A stretch of 64,000 nucleotides of DNA from Gelatoporia subvermispora B (Eukaryota > Basidiomycota > Agaricomycetes > Polyporales > Gelatoporiaceae): positions 1 to 64,000 of the forward strand of contig KB445791.1 of the NCBI GenBank assembly GCA_000320605.2, given 5' to 3'. Both the position numbers and the translations under genes were made by a program. The notes under the pieces were generated by a model. That model was not told the DNA's origin, searched no databases, and saw nothing but the letters and a program-made list of their open reading frames with translations. Shown one piece after another: positions 38,020 to 50,512 of this stretch (position 1 is its first letter; every line of letters begins with the position of its first letter).

Positions 38020-39229
38020 GACATGTCTGGTTTTCTGAACATCCTCCTCCGCTTCCTATGCGCACTATTTGTCCTTTCTATATGTACGTCACCAACCGGC
38101 TAATGCAATTGACAATTGTACTAGTAGTCTGCACCGCCGCGCCTCTCGGACATCTGTTATGGTAACCCGATCGCTTTATATCCCATTATCATTCCTCCGA
38201 CTCATTCTCAATAGCGCTACCATAGTATACACACAGACGCAACAAAAATACAGCCTCCCGAGAGTGCATCAGACCCATTCCGAGCATCTGTGTGGAGCTG
38301 GCGGTCCTGGTACGGCAATAATATACAGGGTCAATTCCGATGTGAGATACCCCATGCGCGTATACCCTGTCTCAGAGCGCGCATGTAGTCAGCATCCTGC
38401 ATTCCCGAATCATATTCGTGTTTGACGTACGCATATTCACCAGCGTAGGCCTGCACACGATCGCGAATTACCTGCGAGATACAAATATTGACGAGGCTGC
38501 ATTGCAGAACCCTCTAGCTTACATTGACTGCGCGAGTCTCCATGTTTGCTCGTTCTACCCTCAGGACATCGTTCATGGGCAAAGACAGTACGACGACGTT
38601 GCGCAGCATGTTCGACTTCCGCACTGAGCTCTTGGAGATCCTGATCAGCGTAACAGGTCCCTACAGCGCGCATATACGCACCTCGGAGTTGTTCCAGAAG
38701 TAACGATGGATGGCGGCTGCCTGCCACGGCCGGAGAAGAGTATAGCATGTACAAAATGTTGACTCCAGGTGTGCGGAGACGCATCAGCGATGTCACTCAG
38801 AAAGGAGATTGAATTCCACACCGATGATCGTTCAGACTGTTTTCGGTGAAACTCAGTATCTCTCCATAGATCACAACGTTCCGAGGCAACGGCTTGTCTG
38901 AATGCCTAGAAAAGTCGGGTTGTGACAGACAGATGCATACCGCGGGACCATGATATAAGGTGAATGAGACCGAGAGAAATCAACTCGCTGTCTGTCCGAG
39001 GATATGCATCGTTTGTGCCGGAGCTGGCGCGTGCTGTCCATGCATGTCGAATAGCCTTTCACTTTACGCATGGTATCGTGGCCGTAAAAGGTTTTCGGAC
39101 TCCAAAATTGGTGTAAGAGACATTCCGCCCATCGTACATCACAGAGGCACTGTGGTCAGTATACCGAAATTTTGACCGGAGAAACCGAAATGCGCGTCTT
39201 GAACGTCCTCCAGCTGTGCGCGGGCGGTC

Positions 39230-39380
39230 CATCAGGAAAATATCAAGTTTACTTTCCCGCCTTTTTGGACCTTGCGTGCGCCTTGAACACCTTTGCGACG
39301 CGCGACGAGGGAGCAAAGACGCCGGCAAGCCTGGAAAGGCAGGCCAAAGGCGTCAAAGCCAACACGACATTTTCCTGATG
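39230..39380. mobile_element. MITE-like palindromic element, copy 3 (151 bp)
   Basis: Termini CATCAGGAAAATATC and GACATTTTCCTGATG. The interior is the most diverged of the four (gcgtgcgccttgaacacc). Flanks read ggtc-element-tcgg, a possible 2-bp TC duplication. Confidence 0.75.
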
Positions 39381-40064
39381 TCGGCGCTAGGCAGAAAATG
39401 ACCCGACATTCTGCAAGCGCATGAACCCAGAGGAGGGAGCTGTGACGACGTTATATGTCTCAGTTGTGGGCCCATGGAGTCGCCCGAGAAATTCGCAGAA
39501 CGTTGTATAGGATCGCAACAGTCGTCATGTCCTTTGGATTTGCTCTCAGTGTCGATGCCTCGGTCGTCTTTGGCTCAAGCAAACAACAAGTAGTGGGTTG
39601 TTCTGAGTAGCTATGACAATCCTGTATACCTGCATTCATCACGCTGAAGGACTGAGACCGAAGACCTGATCAGCATCAAATGAATAAGAGCATGGTGCGT
39701 ACTGAGGTCGTCGGCAGTCGTGCAGTTTGGAGTATATCCCGAATGGGTGTGACGAGACCAGTAAACGAACAAACTCTGGTAACCTTCGCTCAGAGTGAAT
39801 CACCTCACGACGTACCTTTGCGGATATAGGTTGCGAGCAGTGGTCCCCAGAGTTCGATAAAGGACCCTGTGATGTACATTCGATGGCAGCGCGCGGTCCG
39901 AAGATTGGGTGACTGCGACCCATTGCACCAGAAGACACGTCGTCACGTACGAACCGCACAGCTAATCAATGCACCAGAGCGCAAGTCATAGACCATTGCG
40001 ACACACCAGGTAGCTGTGCACCACTCCGAGTATCACGGAAGAGAAGTTGAACGTGTAAGTCAAG

Positions 40065-40215
40065 CATCAGGAAAATGTCCATTTTACTTGCCTGCCTTCT
40101 TGGTTCTTGGACGCGACTTTGACGCCTTTTTGACGCGCAACAGGGCAGCGAAGACTCCAGCAAGCCTCGAAAGGCAGGTAGAAGGCGTCAAAGTCAACGC
40201 GATGTTTTCCTGATG
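40065..40215. mobile_element. MITE-like palindromic element, copy 4 (151 bp)
   Basis: Termini CATCAGGAAAATGTC and GATGTTTTCCTGATG; the interior is close to copies 1 and 2. Flanks read aag-element-aaggcacg. The homologous empty site near 33301 reads ctaaggcacg, so the insertion is visible by comparison and AAG may be duplicated. Confidence 0.8.
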
Positions 40216-42702
40216 AAGGCACGCGCTTGTGGCGTCTCTCTTTCGGTTTGGCGCGTCACCTCCTCCCGACGCGAGGGTTCTCCAACATCTCACTGTCTGA
40301 GTGTCTAGCCGCACCTCCTCTGCTTCACAATCCCGGGCGACCTGAGATTCGATTACCAACTGTCAGTCTGCTCTCAGCAGACCGCTTCTACTCTATGGCC
40401 GCCACCGACCGCTACACGTCGTGATCTGGCCTACAACGACCACTGCACGCGATGTGTCGCATTGGACGCCCTGTCGGTCTTGATCAGGTATGTGCCTGCA
40501 ATATATGAGCCTCACAGTGCGTCTTGAACGTGTCAGCGTCATAGGCTCGGATTCGTCATCGCGCCTGGTCCGACGCGTCAGGCGCACTCATGCGCCGTAG
40601 CATAGCAAGTTCTCGCTACATCGGAGGCTCTCCCTCAGCCGGCTCTCAGCACCTGGACGTCCATTTCCTGAGTCTCCTGAGGCCACGACCGGGTCATCAT
40701 GGCTTCGATGATGATGTGCTCGATGGGCCCGCCAGCACTCGTCGCTCACGGCGGATACACTCGATGGATGGAACAGCTGGTGGGTGCTACGACATCGTAA
40801 CAACGAGGTGAGATTCTCGGCCCTGGTCGTCTGTACACTCCCCATTGACTATCGATGTTGCTCCACCCACAGAAAGATCTGACAATCGCCTTGCTCGCCT
40901 TCATACGCAAGCCTCTGGTTCCGTCTCGCAAACCTACATGGCAAGCACGGAAGCACTCCACGCGTCCCGGGGCTGGCGGAGACTATCACATCGATTTGCA
41001 CGTACAAACACCCAGCACCCAGCGCTCAGCCTCAGAAGCAGGCACGGACCGGAACGGGCAAAGCACCCAACCTGACCAGCGTATGTGCGCTCACTCGCTG
41101 TATGCCGTCCATGTTGGATCTCATACTCTGCCAATCCCGGGGCGTTGCACAGCATCGCTCTTGAGTTGACCCTGAGGTGCTCGACGAGCACATAGACACG
41201 GACTGCTTGCGGCGCGCTCACCCGCCGAGACGACGTGTGCTACAAGTTGCCCCGCCACCTCCTTCAGACGCCGCGGATCTTACTCGAGCCAAGGTTTGTT
41301 CACTTCAAGACAATGGCACAACGTCCTCGCTCACACTATCCAGTTTTTAAATCCACTATCAAGTATCAATTTTGCGTACTGCAAAGCTACTAAACCAGGT
41401 CCGATCTCAACGTCAGAGCGTGATCAAAAGAGGCCGTCGCCACGCTGCCCCTCGCGCGTCGAGGCGTACCAAGGAAAGGCGAGAAGGAGCTGCGCGCATA
41501 GGAGTCGGCGGTCTCGCGTGCGTGCGCCGTCGTGGCGTAAAACGTCGCGCTCTTCCCCGCGGACACGATCAAGAGCGCGATGCAGCCGCATTGCGATATC
41601 TAGTCTATTGCGACCACTTCGTGCGATGGGTTGCATTTGACGCGATCTGGTGAGCTATCCATGAGCGCATTCGCAATATCTCTCAGCCTCAACGCCCGTC
41701 TTATGCAGGGACGCATCCATCACATGGGCCCGTGGTCGCGCTTGCGTGCGGTGGAACCTGTTATGCTTGCTCAAGGCGTAGTGCTCCCTATTTCGAATGC
41801 TCGCCAGGTTGCACCCTCTTAGCGACTGTCCGTGCCCACCCCCGATCTGATCACCGGTAGCTCGATTATGACGCTCTCGTCAATACAAGTCGCTCACGAG
41901 CCACGCCCAGTTGAGCAACAGCTCATACAGCTCGACGCCTAGCCTCCTAGAAACACCAAAACGCGACGCGTTTGCTCATGGGATCAACCATGGAGCGTCG
42001 CTCAGCCATAGGTGATGAACTGGATCGCCGCTGTGGAACGCCGGTTGACGTGTATGCGGCGTTCAGGTGTTTTGTCGCAACGAGGCGTACACGAGGCATT
42101 CGAGGTTACCCTTTCTTGTATTTCTGTGTCTTTAGTACGAAATCGATGTATGTGTGCTGAGAACGAGGCGAGGAAGTACCAGAGCCATGTACTTCAAGTA
42201 AGAGAACTCGAGGACACACCGAGGTTGGCAACACGACCAGCAATCGAGCATCGCGCAGACTATCAATATCCATAATTCAGGCCGCGAGCCTAAGGAAGAG
42301 GAACTCGTCGGCATCAAGGTGATCACGAGCACGCTGCGTACTCAAGTCCCAGGAGGTTGTGTGCAACAGATTTATCCGCGGAAGCAAGACTGAAAGCGGG
42401 AGACACAACCATACGAATATCCTCTAGCAACACTCACTCAATGTAAACTCTCTTCCTTCATACCCTATCATACCGTCTCGTGGATCTAACGGATGGCCGG
42501 CACCAGGGTCGAAGCTAGGACTGATAGAGCGTTGTCCGAAGGTTGAGTACTTTACCGTCCCATTGTGTCGGAAATGGCATATAAAGGCACGTAAAGTGAG
42601 CACAGAAACGCCCCTGAGCGTATTGCACAGCGTTGGCAGTGCGCATCGAGCTCGGGGCACTTCCGGGACTATTCCGAGTGCCGCGGAGGAGATTTCGAAC
42701 CT

Positions 42703-42720
42703 ATGAGCACCCACGCTCGT
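42703..42720. repeat. Conserved short hairpin in spacer, unit 5 (imperfect)
   Basis: atgagca-ccca-cgctcgt has two mispaired stem positions compared with the reference copy. It is followed by gccttgacaggtct. Confidence 0.45.
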
Positions 42721-45700
42721 GCCTTGACAGGTCTCGCCTTCAAGGCGCGCGCTTGCCATGGCGTCTCTCTCGTCCAACGCAGCGACTCGCCACTGTTCGA
42801 CGTTTTCTGAGCCAGCATTTCTTGTGTAATCGATGTCTCACACCCTGAAGTTTCAGTCATATACCCTGGGCTCCACAGCTTATCCCGGCGCAGCTTGATG
42901 TCACGGACCGCCCACCTGGTATTGGGCAACCACGTCTAGTCCCGGACCTCAAGGCCTCCTGGACTACCGTACGGTGCAATCTAGTCTACCGTGACCACTG
43001 CGCGCTATAGGTCGTATGTGACATCCACTGAGTGGCCCAGGTACGTATTTGCGATATCTCAGCCTCAACGCGCGTCTGATGCAAGGATGCATCTAATGCA
43101 TGGGTCCGGACTTGCCCTTGGGCGTAGTGCAGCCTGTCCTGCTTGCTCAAGGCGTAGTGCTCGCTATCTCGAATGCCCTCAAGGTTTTACCCTCTCAGGG
43201 ACTTTCCTTCCTCACCCTCCGACCGGATCATCGGAAGCTCAATTATGGCGCGCTCGCCCCGCTCACCAGGGCATATCGCTCGAGACAGACTCGCCCGGTG
43301 GACCCAACAGCTCGTACAGCGCGACACCAAGGTTCTAAGGAGAATACGATGCTACGCATCCGCTCGCGGGATCCGCCATGAAGCATTTCAAAATCATACC
43401 CGATGAACTGAGTCACTGCGGAATCGAGGTGAGATCGAAACCTTTCTCTGCCACGGGATCTTACCACCTGCGCGCATCCACCCCTCAGCAGGAGAATCTC
43501 AGAATTGTTGAATTTAATGGTACATACCATCTAGGCAAGCTCCATGGAGACTCGAGAAACCGACCAGTACTTAGCGGACTGGAACGGGACGAGTTCCAAT
43601 CATATGGATTTCATGTACGGCCGCTGTCCGGGCGCAACTTGTGTTTACGGGCCGCTAACTGATTCTCAGGAAACCGCCTCTACTCGTCGTCACCGATTGC
43701 TATTTGGCGGCATCTTGCCTATCACGACCATCGCAGGCGATGTGTCGAGGCTGAGAGATTTTTGGGACCTGGAAAGGTACGTGGCCGGGGTGTCTGAGTC
43801 CCCAAGCACGCCTTGAGCACGTGTCTACCAGCTTGAGCGTGCACATGCGTCGCACTGGACGCGATAGCGAATTTGCGACCATGACCATGCACCGTGTCGT
43901 GGTAAATATTCGGTATCTCTGAGGCTCTCTCTCAGCTCTCTTTCAGCACTTCGCTAACCAGCCGTAGAAAGATTTTGACGGCATGACCCGATTATCACAA
44001 AATCGAAACTGCAGTGCTCAATAAGCCCGCCAGCACACGCCCCTTACGGTGGACACGTTCAGTAGACCAAGGTCCTAGCTTACTGATGAGCTTCCTAGGC
44101 TCATTAGATTACGCCAGCACATGATCAAGTGAATGACGGGTGTCTGTACCACACGCCAAGTGTGAGGATCACTATGAGCACCCGCTCGGGTCAGTGCGAG
44201 ATCGATATGAGAGTTGCACCTTCCGTCTTCACACCCGTGGTTGAAACGGCAACTCGGTCTTCTGATGCAAGCTCGATTTTTATCTTCCGAGACTGCGTGG
44301 CATACATAAGACCACTCCTCTAACCGAAACACGGTAAGTGAGCTCCTACGTCATCGGCTTGCACGTCCAATCAGCCGGTGCGAGGCCTTCACCTTGAGCG
44401 AGAATGACGAAGCGAGACACGCAAGAAATCAAACTGGACTAGCTGGTTAGCACCCGTCCGCTGTATGTTCACGATTTCAACCACGGTCCCGCGCTAACCC
44501 CGGTCATCGTACCGGATCACCAAAGATATGATTTCGGCACACTCAACATGCCCACGGACATATCGCGCACTAACACGATGTCTGCTACAGGGCGCCCTAC
44601 CGCCTCTAGATCGCGGGTTTTGTCACCAAGGACCCTTCAACGAACACAGCAACGTGGCGCTCTCTCTCATAACATTAAGTCTCATGAGGTACCATCAAGC
44701 ATCGAATTTACGGATAGCAGCACAGCGACATCAGGTACGATCGCAATATCGGAGCATAGGGGCACCACTATTGCAAACGATCTCGAGCGCACACGCACAC
44801 ACTAAATATCATCATAGGTACCCCACACGGAAGGTTTAAGTTCCAATTCTTCTCTATGCCCACGTTGTCCAGCCTCCCGCGAGTCTATCCGGGCCGCAGC
44901 TTCCTGCATCGAGATGCCGTGGGATATATCGGGTCCATCGCATCGGTTTACAACTACGACTTCCCAGAATTTGCTGGTCACCCTCAGCGGCGGATGGCGC
45001 AACCCATGAACCCCGCGGTATACTACCTTGATGCGCTGCTCTCTGTGTGACGACAGATCGATTTGCAGCGTCAAATTTCCTTCGCCGCAGGCCCATGTCA
45101 AATCTGTAAGGGCTCTGATATTTCAAGTCGTGTCGAGCGCATGAGTTCGCACTGATTGAACTCGTAGGTATCCCACGCAGAAGCGTTAAGGTTCAATGCA
45201 TCGCCTTGTCCATGCTGCATAGTCTCCCGCGAGCCTATCTGGGCCGTAGCTTCCAGCATCGAGGGGGCGCGGGCTCTATCGGCACCATCACATCGATTTC
45301 CAACTTCAACTTCCCGGAACTCACCCGCCACTCTCAGCGGCAAATAGCACCACACCTGATCCCCGCGGTATCTCGATTTGATCGCGTTGCCCCTGTGTCC
45401 TCGACGAATTGACTCACAGCAGCCTACACTTTCTGTCTATAAATCGATGTGGAATCTGGCGATGCCCTCCGCCGGACGCGCGGAATCCAAATACGATGTT
45501 CCTCGGAATACAGACACTGTCGCCCCTTTCCGCCTCTGCACAGCCCGCCAACACTGTATGTATGTGACTGGCAACAGGTGGCCTGTGTCCAGAGCTACGA
45601 GACTGGTAGGCTATTTTTGGGTGCCGAGGTCAATGTCTGTTTGATCGTGTATTGTGTACCTATATGCGCCTTTGCAGAGCAAAGATCGATACGCAAACTT

Positions 45701-45812
45701 GTTGAGTCGTTCGCCCCGATTGGCCGATATTGTCTCGGCAGAGATGACCCGACGAGAGATTGAGACGCCGCAGGGGACGCGTACTGTAGGTTGATAAGGT
45801 TCATACATCGAA

Positions 45813-45870
45813 GCAGGATGCGGGTACAGCATTGTCAGGAGGCAGGCAGTGCCCGAACAGCCTTCCACAC
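45813..45870 (+). promoter_or_regulatory. Conserved upstream block of type II gene, copy 6
   Basis: Diverged version of the 17053-17110 block (aagcaggatgcgggtacagc ... ggcaggcagtgcccgaacag). A TATAAAC lies at 45888-45894, about 60 bp upstream of the ATG. Confidence 0.45.
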
Positions 45871-45946
45871 CTTAGCATGGTGCGAGCTATAAACCAGGGT
45901 TCCCTGTATCGGAATAAGCACGACTCCCTGCTGCCACCTCTACCAC

Positions 45947-47529
45947 ATGTCTCAGACGAGTACATCTACCACTTTCATGTCTACTTCCTTGAAGTCACGC
46001 AGGACCTCAATGCGCCGGTCGGAGTTGAACGATAGTGAGGGGTACGATCCGAGCAACAGCGGGAAATACGAAACGTACGACAGCGACGAACACGAATCGG
46101 ACGAGAGCGGAGAATATGTGTCGTGCGATGGCGAAGAGTTCGGTTCAGTGGAGCGGGCAGATTATGACTTGGAGGATGAGCCCAGTAAAGAGTGCGCACA
46201 TCTATAGGAGTGTTGGACCGAGGAACTTGCTAAGTTGGTTGCAGTGTGCGCGTGCAGCCGCTTTCACGAGGTAGCCTGCCAGTCGAGCTCTGGGACAGGA
46301 TTCTCAAGATTGTGGACGATGGCCGAGCTCTGCTGGCGGCCGGGTGCACCTGCAAGGCCTTGCGCGACATTGTCGAAGAGATCGTTCGAAAACGGCGTTG
46401 GATCCAGGTGTTTGATATTGCATCTGACCCTACGCGTGGCTACTTCATGCATTGGGCTCAAGTCGACGTTGCTCAATTTCCAGCATGGATATCAACATAC
46501 GACATGAAGAGCTTGCGTTTTCGGTACATGTGGATTCAGGGTAAAAGTTCAGCGGAATTTCTGGCGCTGCGTCCTCCGATGAGATGCGCACTCTCGTTGC
46601 TCACGTTGGTCACCACGTTGATCCTGAATAACACCCACTTCTTGTCGTTCTCCGAGTTTGCTCGATTTGTCTGCGCCCTTTCCAACTTGGTCACATTGCA
46701 GCTGTGCGCTGTCACTGTGGATGACAGGGGCAGCTCCACGCTGCAGGGCGCCTGTTTCGCTCGCGATCTGCACCTCAAGTGGCTTCAGGTACGTCCCTGC
46801 TTCTCTCCGACTTCGCTGTGTGTCACTCACTCGCCGTCTGCCCGCCAGATCTATGCCTGCGCATTTGGCGAGTCGCACCCGATCTGGAATCTGCTCACGG
46901 CTCCGTCGCTGTCCGACTCCCTCAAGCACATCGACGCCAGGTCTACTGCCAGCGATCCGCTACAAGCCCTGCAAGAAATGATCGTCCCTTCGGTGGAGTT
47001 TCTATCTGAAAACTTGGCAGGGTTGGTCGAACTGCTGTTCAGGGCCCGGTATCCGCCCTGTGACCTCCGCAGTACGGTCTGCCGCAACGCACTCTCTCGC
47101 AGTTCTGCTGGCCGTATCACAGCCATCAAGATCGACTATGGCTGCGAGCATTCTCCACCCCATCTCAATGACTGGAGATCACTGTTCTGTGTCTTGGATG
47201 ACACTGTCACGGCCGGCGAGTTCAGCTGTCTGAGGACTATCTCTGTATCCTTTTCGGCGAACCATCCATTCGACGTCGATTCCGTGCGCACGCTGCTCAG
47301 CTCGCAGTCGCACTCATCTAAATGGACGGCGGCATTCACCATGTCAAGCATGGTGTTTCAACCCGAGAGTGTCGATGAACCCCACTCCGTCAGGGAAGAA
47401 GGGTCGGAGAAGACAGAGGTAGCTGCCGTGGAATGTACAGAGGGGATCACTCTTTGTATTGTCATGGGCGATCTGTACCAATTGTTACAGAGGGCGACTG
47501 TTAGGTACACGCGTCGCCAAAGCCCGTGA
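45947..47529 (+). CDS. F-box-like protein, array copy 6 (type II, acidic N-terminus)
   Basis: Exons 45947-46184 and 46271-47529, 1497 nt (498 aa), with an 86-bp intron (GTAAAG donor, CACGAG acceptor) that closes the frame. The leader is longer than in copy 2 (MSQTSTSTTFMSTSLKSRRT, basic) before the acidic segment (YDSDEHESDESGEYVSCDGE). F-box-like motif LPVELWDRILKIVDDGRALL, then CTCKALRDIVEEI. The body has PAWISTYDM and CAFGESHPIWNLLTAPSLSD, and it ends ATVRYTRRQSP. The distal half is closer to type I copies 1 and 3 (TEVAAVECTEGITLCIVMG) than to type II copies 2 and 4, and the 3' flank is nearly that of copy 1. That points to recombination between subfamilies. Confidence 0.8.
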
Positions 47530-50236
47530 CGATGTGCAACGATTGTTCTGCTCCTCTGCCACGCCTGGTTTTCTGGACCTTTTCCTCGCCACCAACCATC
47601 TTCCGTATGTACATCCCTGGGCGGCCAGTGCAATCCACCATCGTACCAACAGTCTCATTCATTACTTCCTCGCACCACCGCACCCCTCGCTCATCCGTTA
47701 CGGCAACCCTGATCACTCCATATCCAATCTCCATTCCCCTAGCTCATTCTCGAAGGTGGTACCGTAGTATACACACGGACGCAACGAGAATACACCGTAC
47801 CGAGAGTGCCCAAGATCCGTTTCCCGCATCCGTGTGAGTTGACTGGTGATCTGCAGTCCGAGGTTGAGCTTTGAATACACCCTGATCGCTCGGCATTCGA
47901 ACAGCGACGACAGCTGCTCGGGATCGAATTATGGATGCGAAAGAACCTTGTGCGCGTTTTCCCTGTGTCTCGGAGCACACGGGGTCAGCACCGGAAACCT
48001 TCATATGTAGCTCGTGTCTGGAGTACATGCATTCTACAAGGTGGATCATACTGTGCTCGTAACTCACTTGGGAGGTGTCGGTGGCAATCGAATGCCATGG
48101 GATGCGACGACGCACCTCGTCTCCGTTTGGTGGGTTCCCATCTTACTGTGTTCGTTGTTCCGGAACCGCTACAGACCTTGCAAAAATGGATTCTGTCCTG
48201 GCTAATGTCAAGTCGCTGCGTCGACTTGCGGCGTGGATCCTGTACCAATTGAGCGCGGAATGACTACGGACATAAATACTAAGTGAAAGCTAAGAAACCG
48301 AACATTGTCACCTCGAGCTCCACGCGATCTGCTCGGTATATTTCCGACGTGCATACCGGATAGCGCTCCTGTCCTTCTTCTATTGTTGTAGACAGTCGTA
48401 CCATGTGACCGAATACGGATGAAACGGGTACCGCTACATCATCCTACACCAGATGTTCCAACGACAAAGCTGAAACGGTGTCGATGATGGTCGTATGCGG
48501 AACCATCGAGAGACGGCATGTGAAGCTTGCAATTATGACTGTCAAAAATGAAGCGCAGACATGTCAAACAAACGTCGAACCTACCAAGCAGGGATGGATG
48601 ATCAGCACTCGAGAAGACCGCCAGGTGTATAGAGGACCCGTGAACGTGAAGGAGGGAGCTGTGATCGATGTTTGTCAGCTCACCTGAAAAACGCACTCAA
48701 TAACTCAAGCGTACATATAACCCACCCAAACTCCCTTTGTCGGGCCACCAGCACTCGCTGTGCCTGGACTTGCTCACAGTGCTAAAGACTCAGGTATCTG
48801 CTTTGGCGACCGGGAGTCTAAAGGACGAAGAATGGGTCGGCATCAGGGTGACCTCAAGCATACTGCGTACCGGGTACGGGGGGCCGCGCACTGCATGTGG
48901 TAAATTTTAGTCAATGTACCTCCTCTTCCATACCCTGAGTCGTGGAGCTAGCAATAGGCCGCCCCAGAGTGGAATAAAGGACTGACAGGCCGTTGTCCGA
49001 AGATTGAGTACCCCATCTCGTCGTGTTAGAGTGCAATGCAAAGACACGGAAATGGGACACAGAAACCCCCCGAGCGGATTGCACAGCGTTGGCAGCGCGC
49101 GTCGAGCTCGGGGCACTGCCGGGACCACTCCGAATCTCGCGGACGAGATTTCGAACATACGAGCGCCCACGCTCGTGCCTTGACAGGTCTCGACCTCATA
49201 GGCAAAGCGCGTGCTTGTGCAATGCAACAACCCGCCACTGTGCGACCTTTTCTGAGCCAGCAATGCTTGTATCTCCGATGTCATACTACCTGCATTTTCA
49301 TCCATATACTCTGGGCTCCATAGCCTAGCCCGGTGCACATTTTCATCACGGACCACCGACCTGGTCTCGGGCAACCACGTATAGTCCCGAATCTCAAGGC
49401 CTCATCGACTATTTTACCGTGCAATTTCGCCTGCCGTGACTACTGCGCACGATGGGTCGTATGTGAAGTGAACCGGAGGCCTATCCAGGTACGTGTCCGC
49501 GATATCTCAGCCTCAATGCATGTCTGATGCAGGTATGCATCTAATGCATGGGCCGGGACTTGCCCTTGTGCGCGGTGCAGCCCGTCATGCTCGCTATAGG
49601 TGTAGTGCTCGCTGACTGGAGTGCCCTCAAGGTTCCACCCTCTCAGGAGCTATCCTTCCACACCCCGATCATATCATTGGAAGCTCGATCATGGTGCGCT
49701 CCGCGCGCTTGCCAGGGCATATCGCTCGCAACACATACGCCCGGTGGAGCAACAGCTCGGACAGTTTGACACCGAGCCTCTTAGGGGGTCAAGATGCCAC
49801 TTGTTTGCTCGTTGAATCGGCTGTGAAGCATCGCTGTGTTGTACCCAATGAACTGCGTTGCGGGGGAATCGAGGTGAGATCAAAACCTTTCTTTGCCATG
49901 GGATCTCACCACATGCGCGCGTCCACACCTCAGCAGGAGAATCCAAGAATAATCCACGTTGAATATATATAACATCCCTCCAAGCGGTATGGGGAGGACC
50001 ACGAACAAAGCGGGACGACTTGCATTCGATTACGACCGCTAGTCTGGGGCGACTTGTGTTTACGGATTGCCAAACGGGTTTCAGGAGACCGCGTCCACCC
50101 TGTGGTCGTCGCCAATTGTTATACAGCGGTAGTAGGCCGACCACGGCCATCGCGGGCAACGTGTCGAGTTTGAGCCGTGTTGAGGGTCTAGTTAGGTACG
50201 TGACCGGGATGTCTGAGTTTCAAAGCCCGTCTTGAA
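47530..50236. repeat. Spacer after type II copy 6 up to the LTR element
   Basis: 47530-48235 is close to the 3' flank of copy 1 (12610-13560), minus about 335 bp around 47891. A hairpin block lies at 49159-49176. Module X continues to 50236, where the LTR element is inserted, and resumes at 56148. No gene is supported. Confidence 0.65.
49159..49176. repeat. Conserved short hairpin in spacer, unit 6
   Basis: A perfect acgagcg-ccca-cgctcgt hairpin followed by gccttgacaggtct. Confidence 0.6.
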
Positions 50237-50241
50237 GATGT
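50237..50241. repeat. Target-site duplication, left (GATGT)
   Basis: GATGT directly abuts the 5' LTR and is repeated at 56143-56147 after the 3' LTR. The 5-bp length is typical of Ty1/copia integration. Confidence 0.9.
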
Positions 50242-50500
50242 TGTTGTAGAAATCAACAAATACGGTAATCTTTCGCGTACCGTAGCTTAGATAATCAGGG
50301 CGCCTAGCGCACGCGTCCATACGAGTCGACGTATGTTCGACTTCCCTCAGTCTCGTATCCCGAGCTGAGGGTAAGTCCATAGTCTATCTACTGTAACTAC
50401 GTACTTACAGCATACCTAGGCAAATCCCTAGGTATAGTATTCTCAATACAACCTAGTCTCGTATCCCGAGCTGAGGGCAAATCCCTAGCCGGTTTCTACA
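50242..50500 (+). repeat. 5' LTR (259 bp)
   Basis: Begins TGTTGTAGAAATC and ends GGTTTCTACA. It contains two tagtctcgtatcccgagctg repeats (near 50349 and 50453), the kind of internal direct repeat often found in LTR promoters, and several cctagg words. Confidence 0.95.
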
Positions 50501-50512
50501 GGTTATGAGCCC
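50501..50512 (+). other. Primer-binding site matching the anticodon arm of initiator tRNA-Met
   Basis: GGTTATGAGCCC immediately follows the 5' LTR. Its reverse complement GGGCTCATAACC is the anticodon stem-loop of eukaryotic initiator tRNA-Met, including the CAT anticodon. Priming by a cleaved half-tRNA is known for Drosophila copia, so the same mechanism is inferred. Confidence 0.8.

Larger units (their letters stand above)
38020..45946. repeat. Long spacer after copy 5: module X partly duplicated, two MITE-like elements
   Basis: About 7.9 kb without a supported gene. 38020-38240 is the usual post-gene block. MITE-like elements sit at 39230-39380 and 40065-40215. Module X landmarks occur twice: 41650-41990 and again 42890-43390, which accounts for the extra length of this unit. 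41390-41600 is a GC-rich, Arg-codon-rich patch (listed in findings). The conserved type II upstream block is at 45813-45870, with TATAAAC at 45888-45894. Confidence 0.6.
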
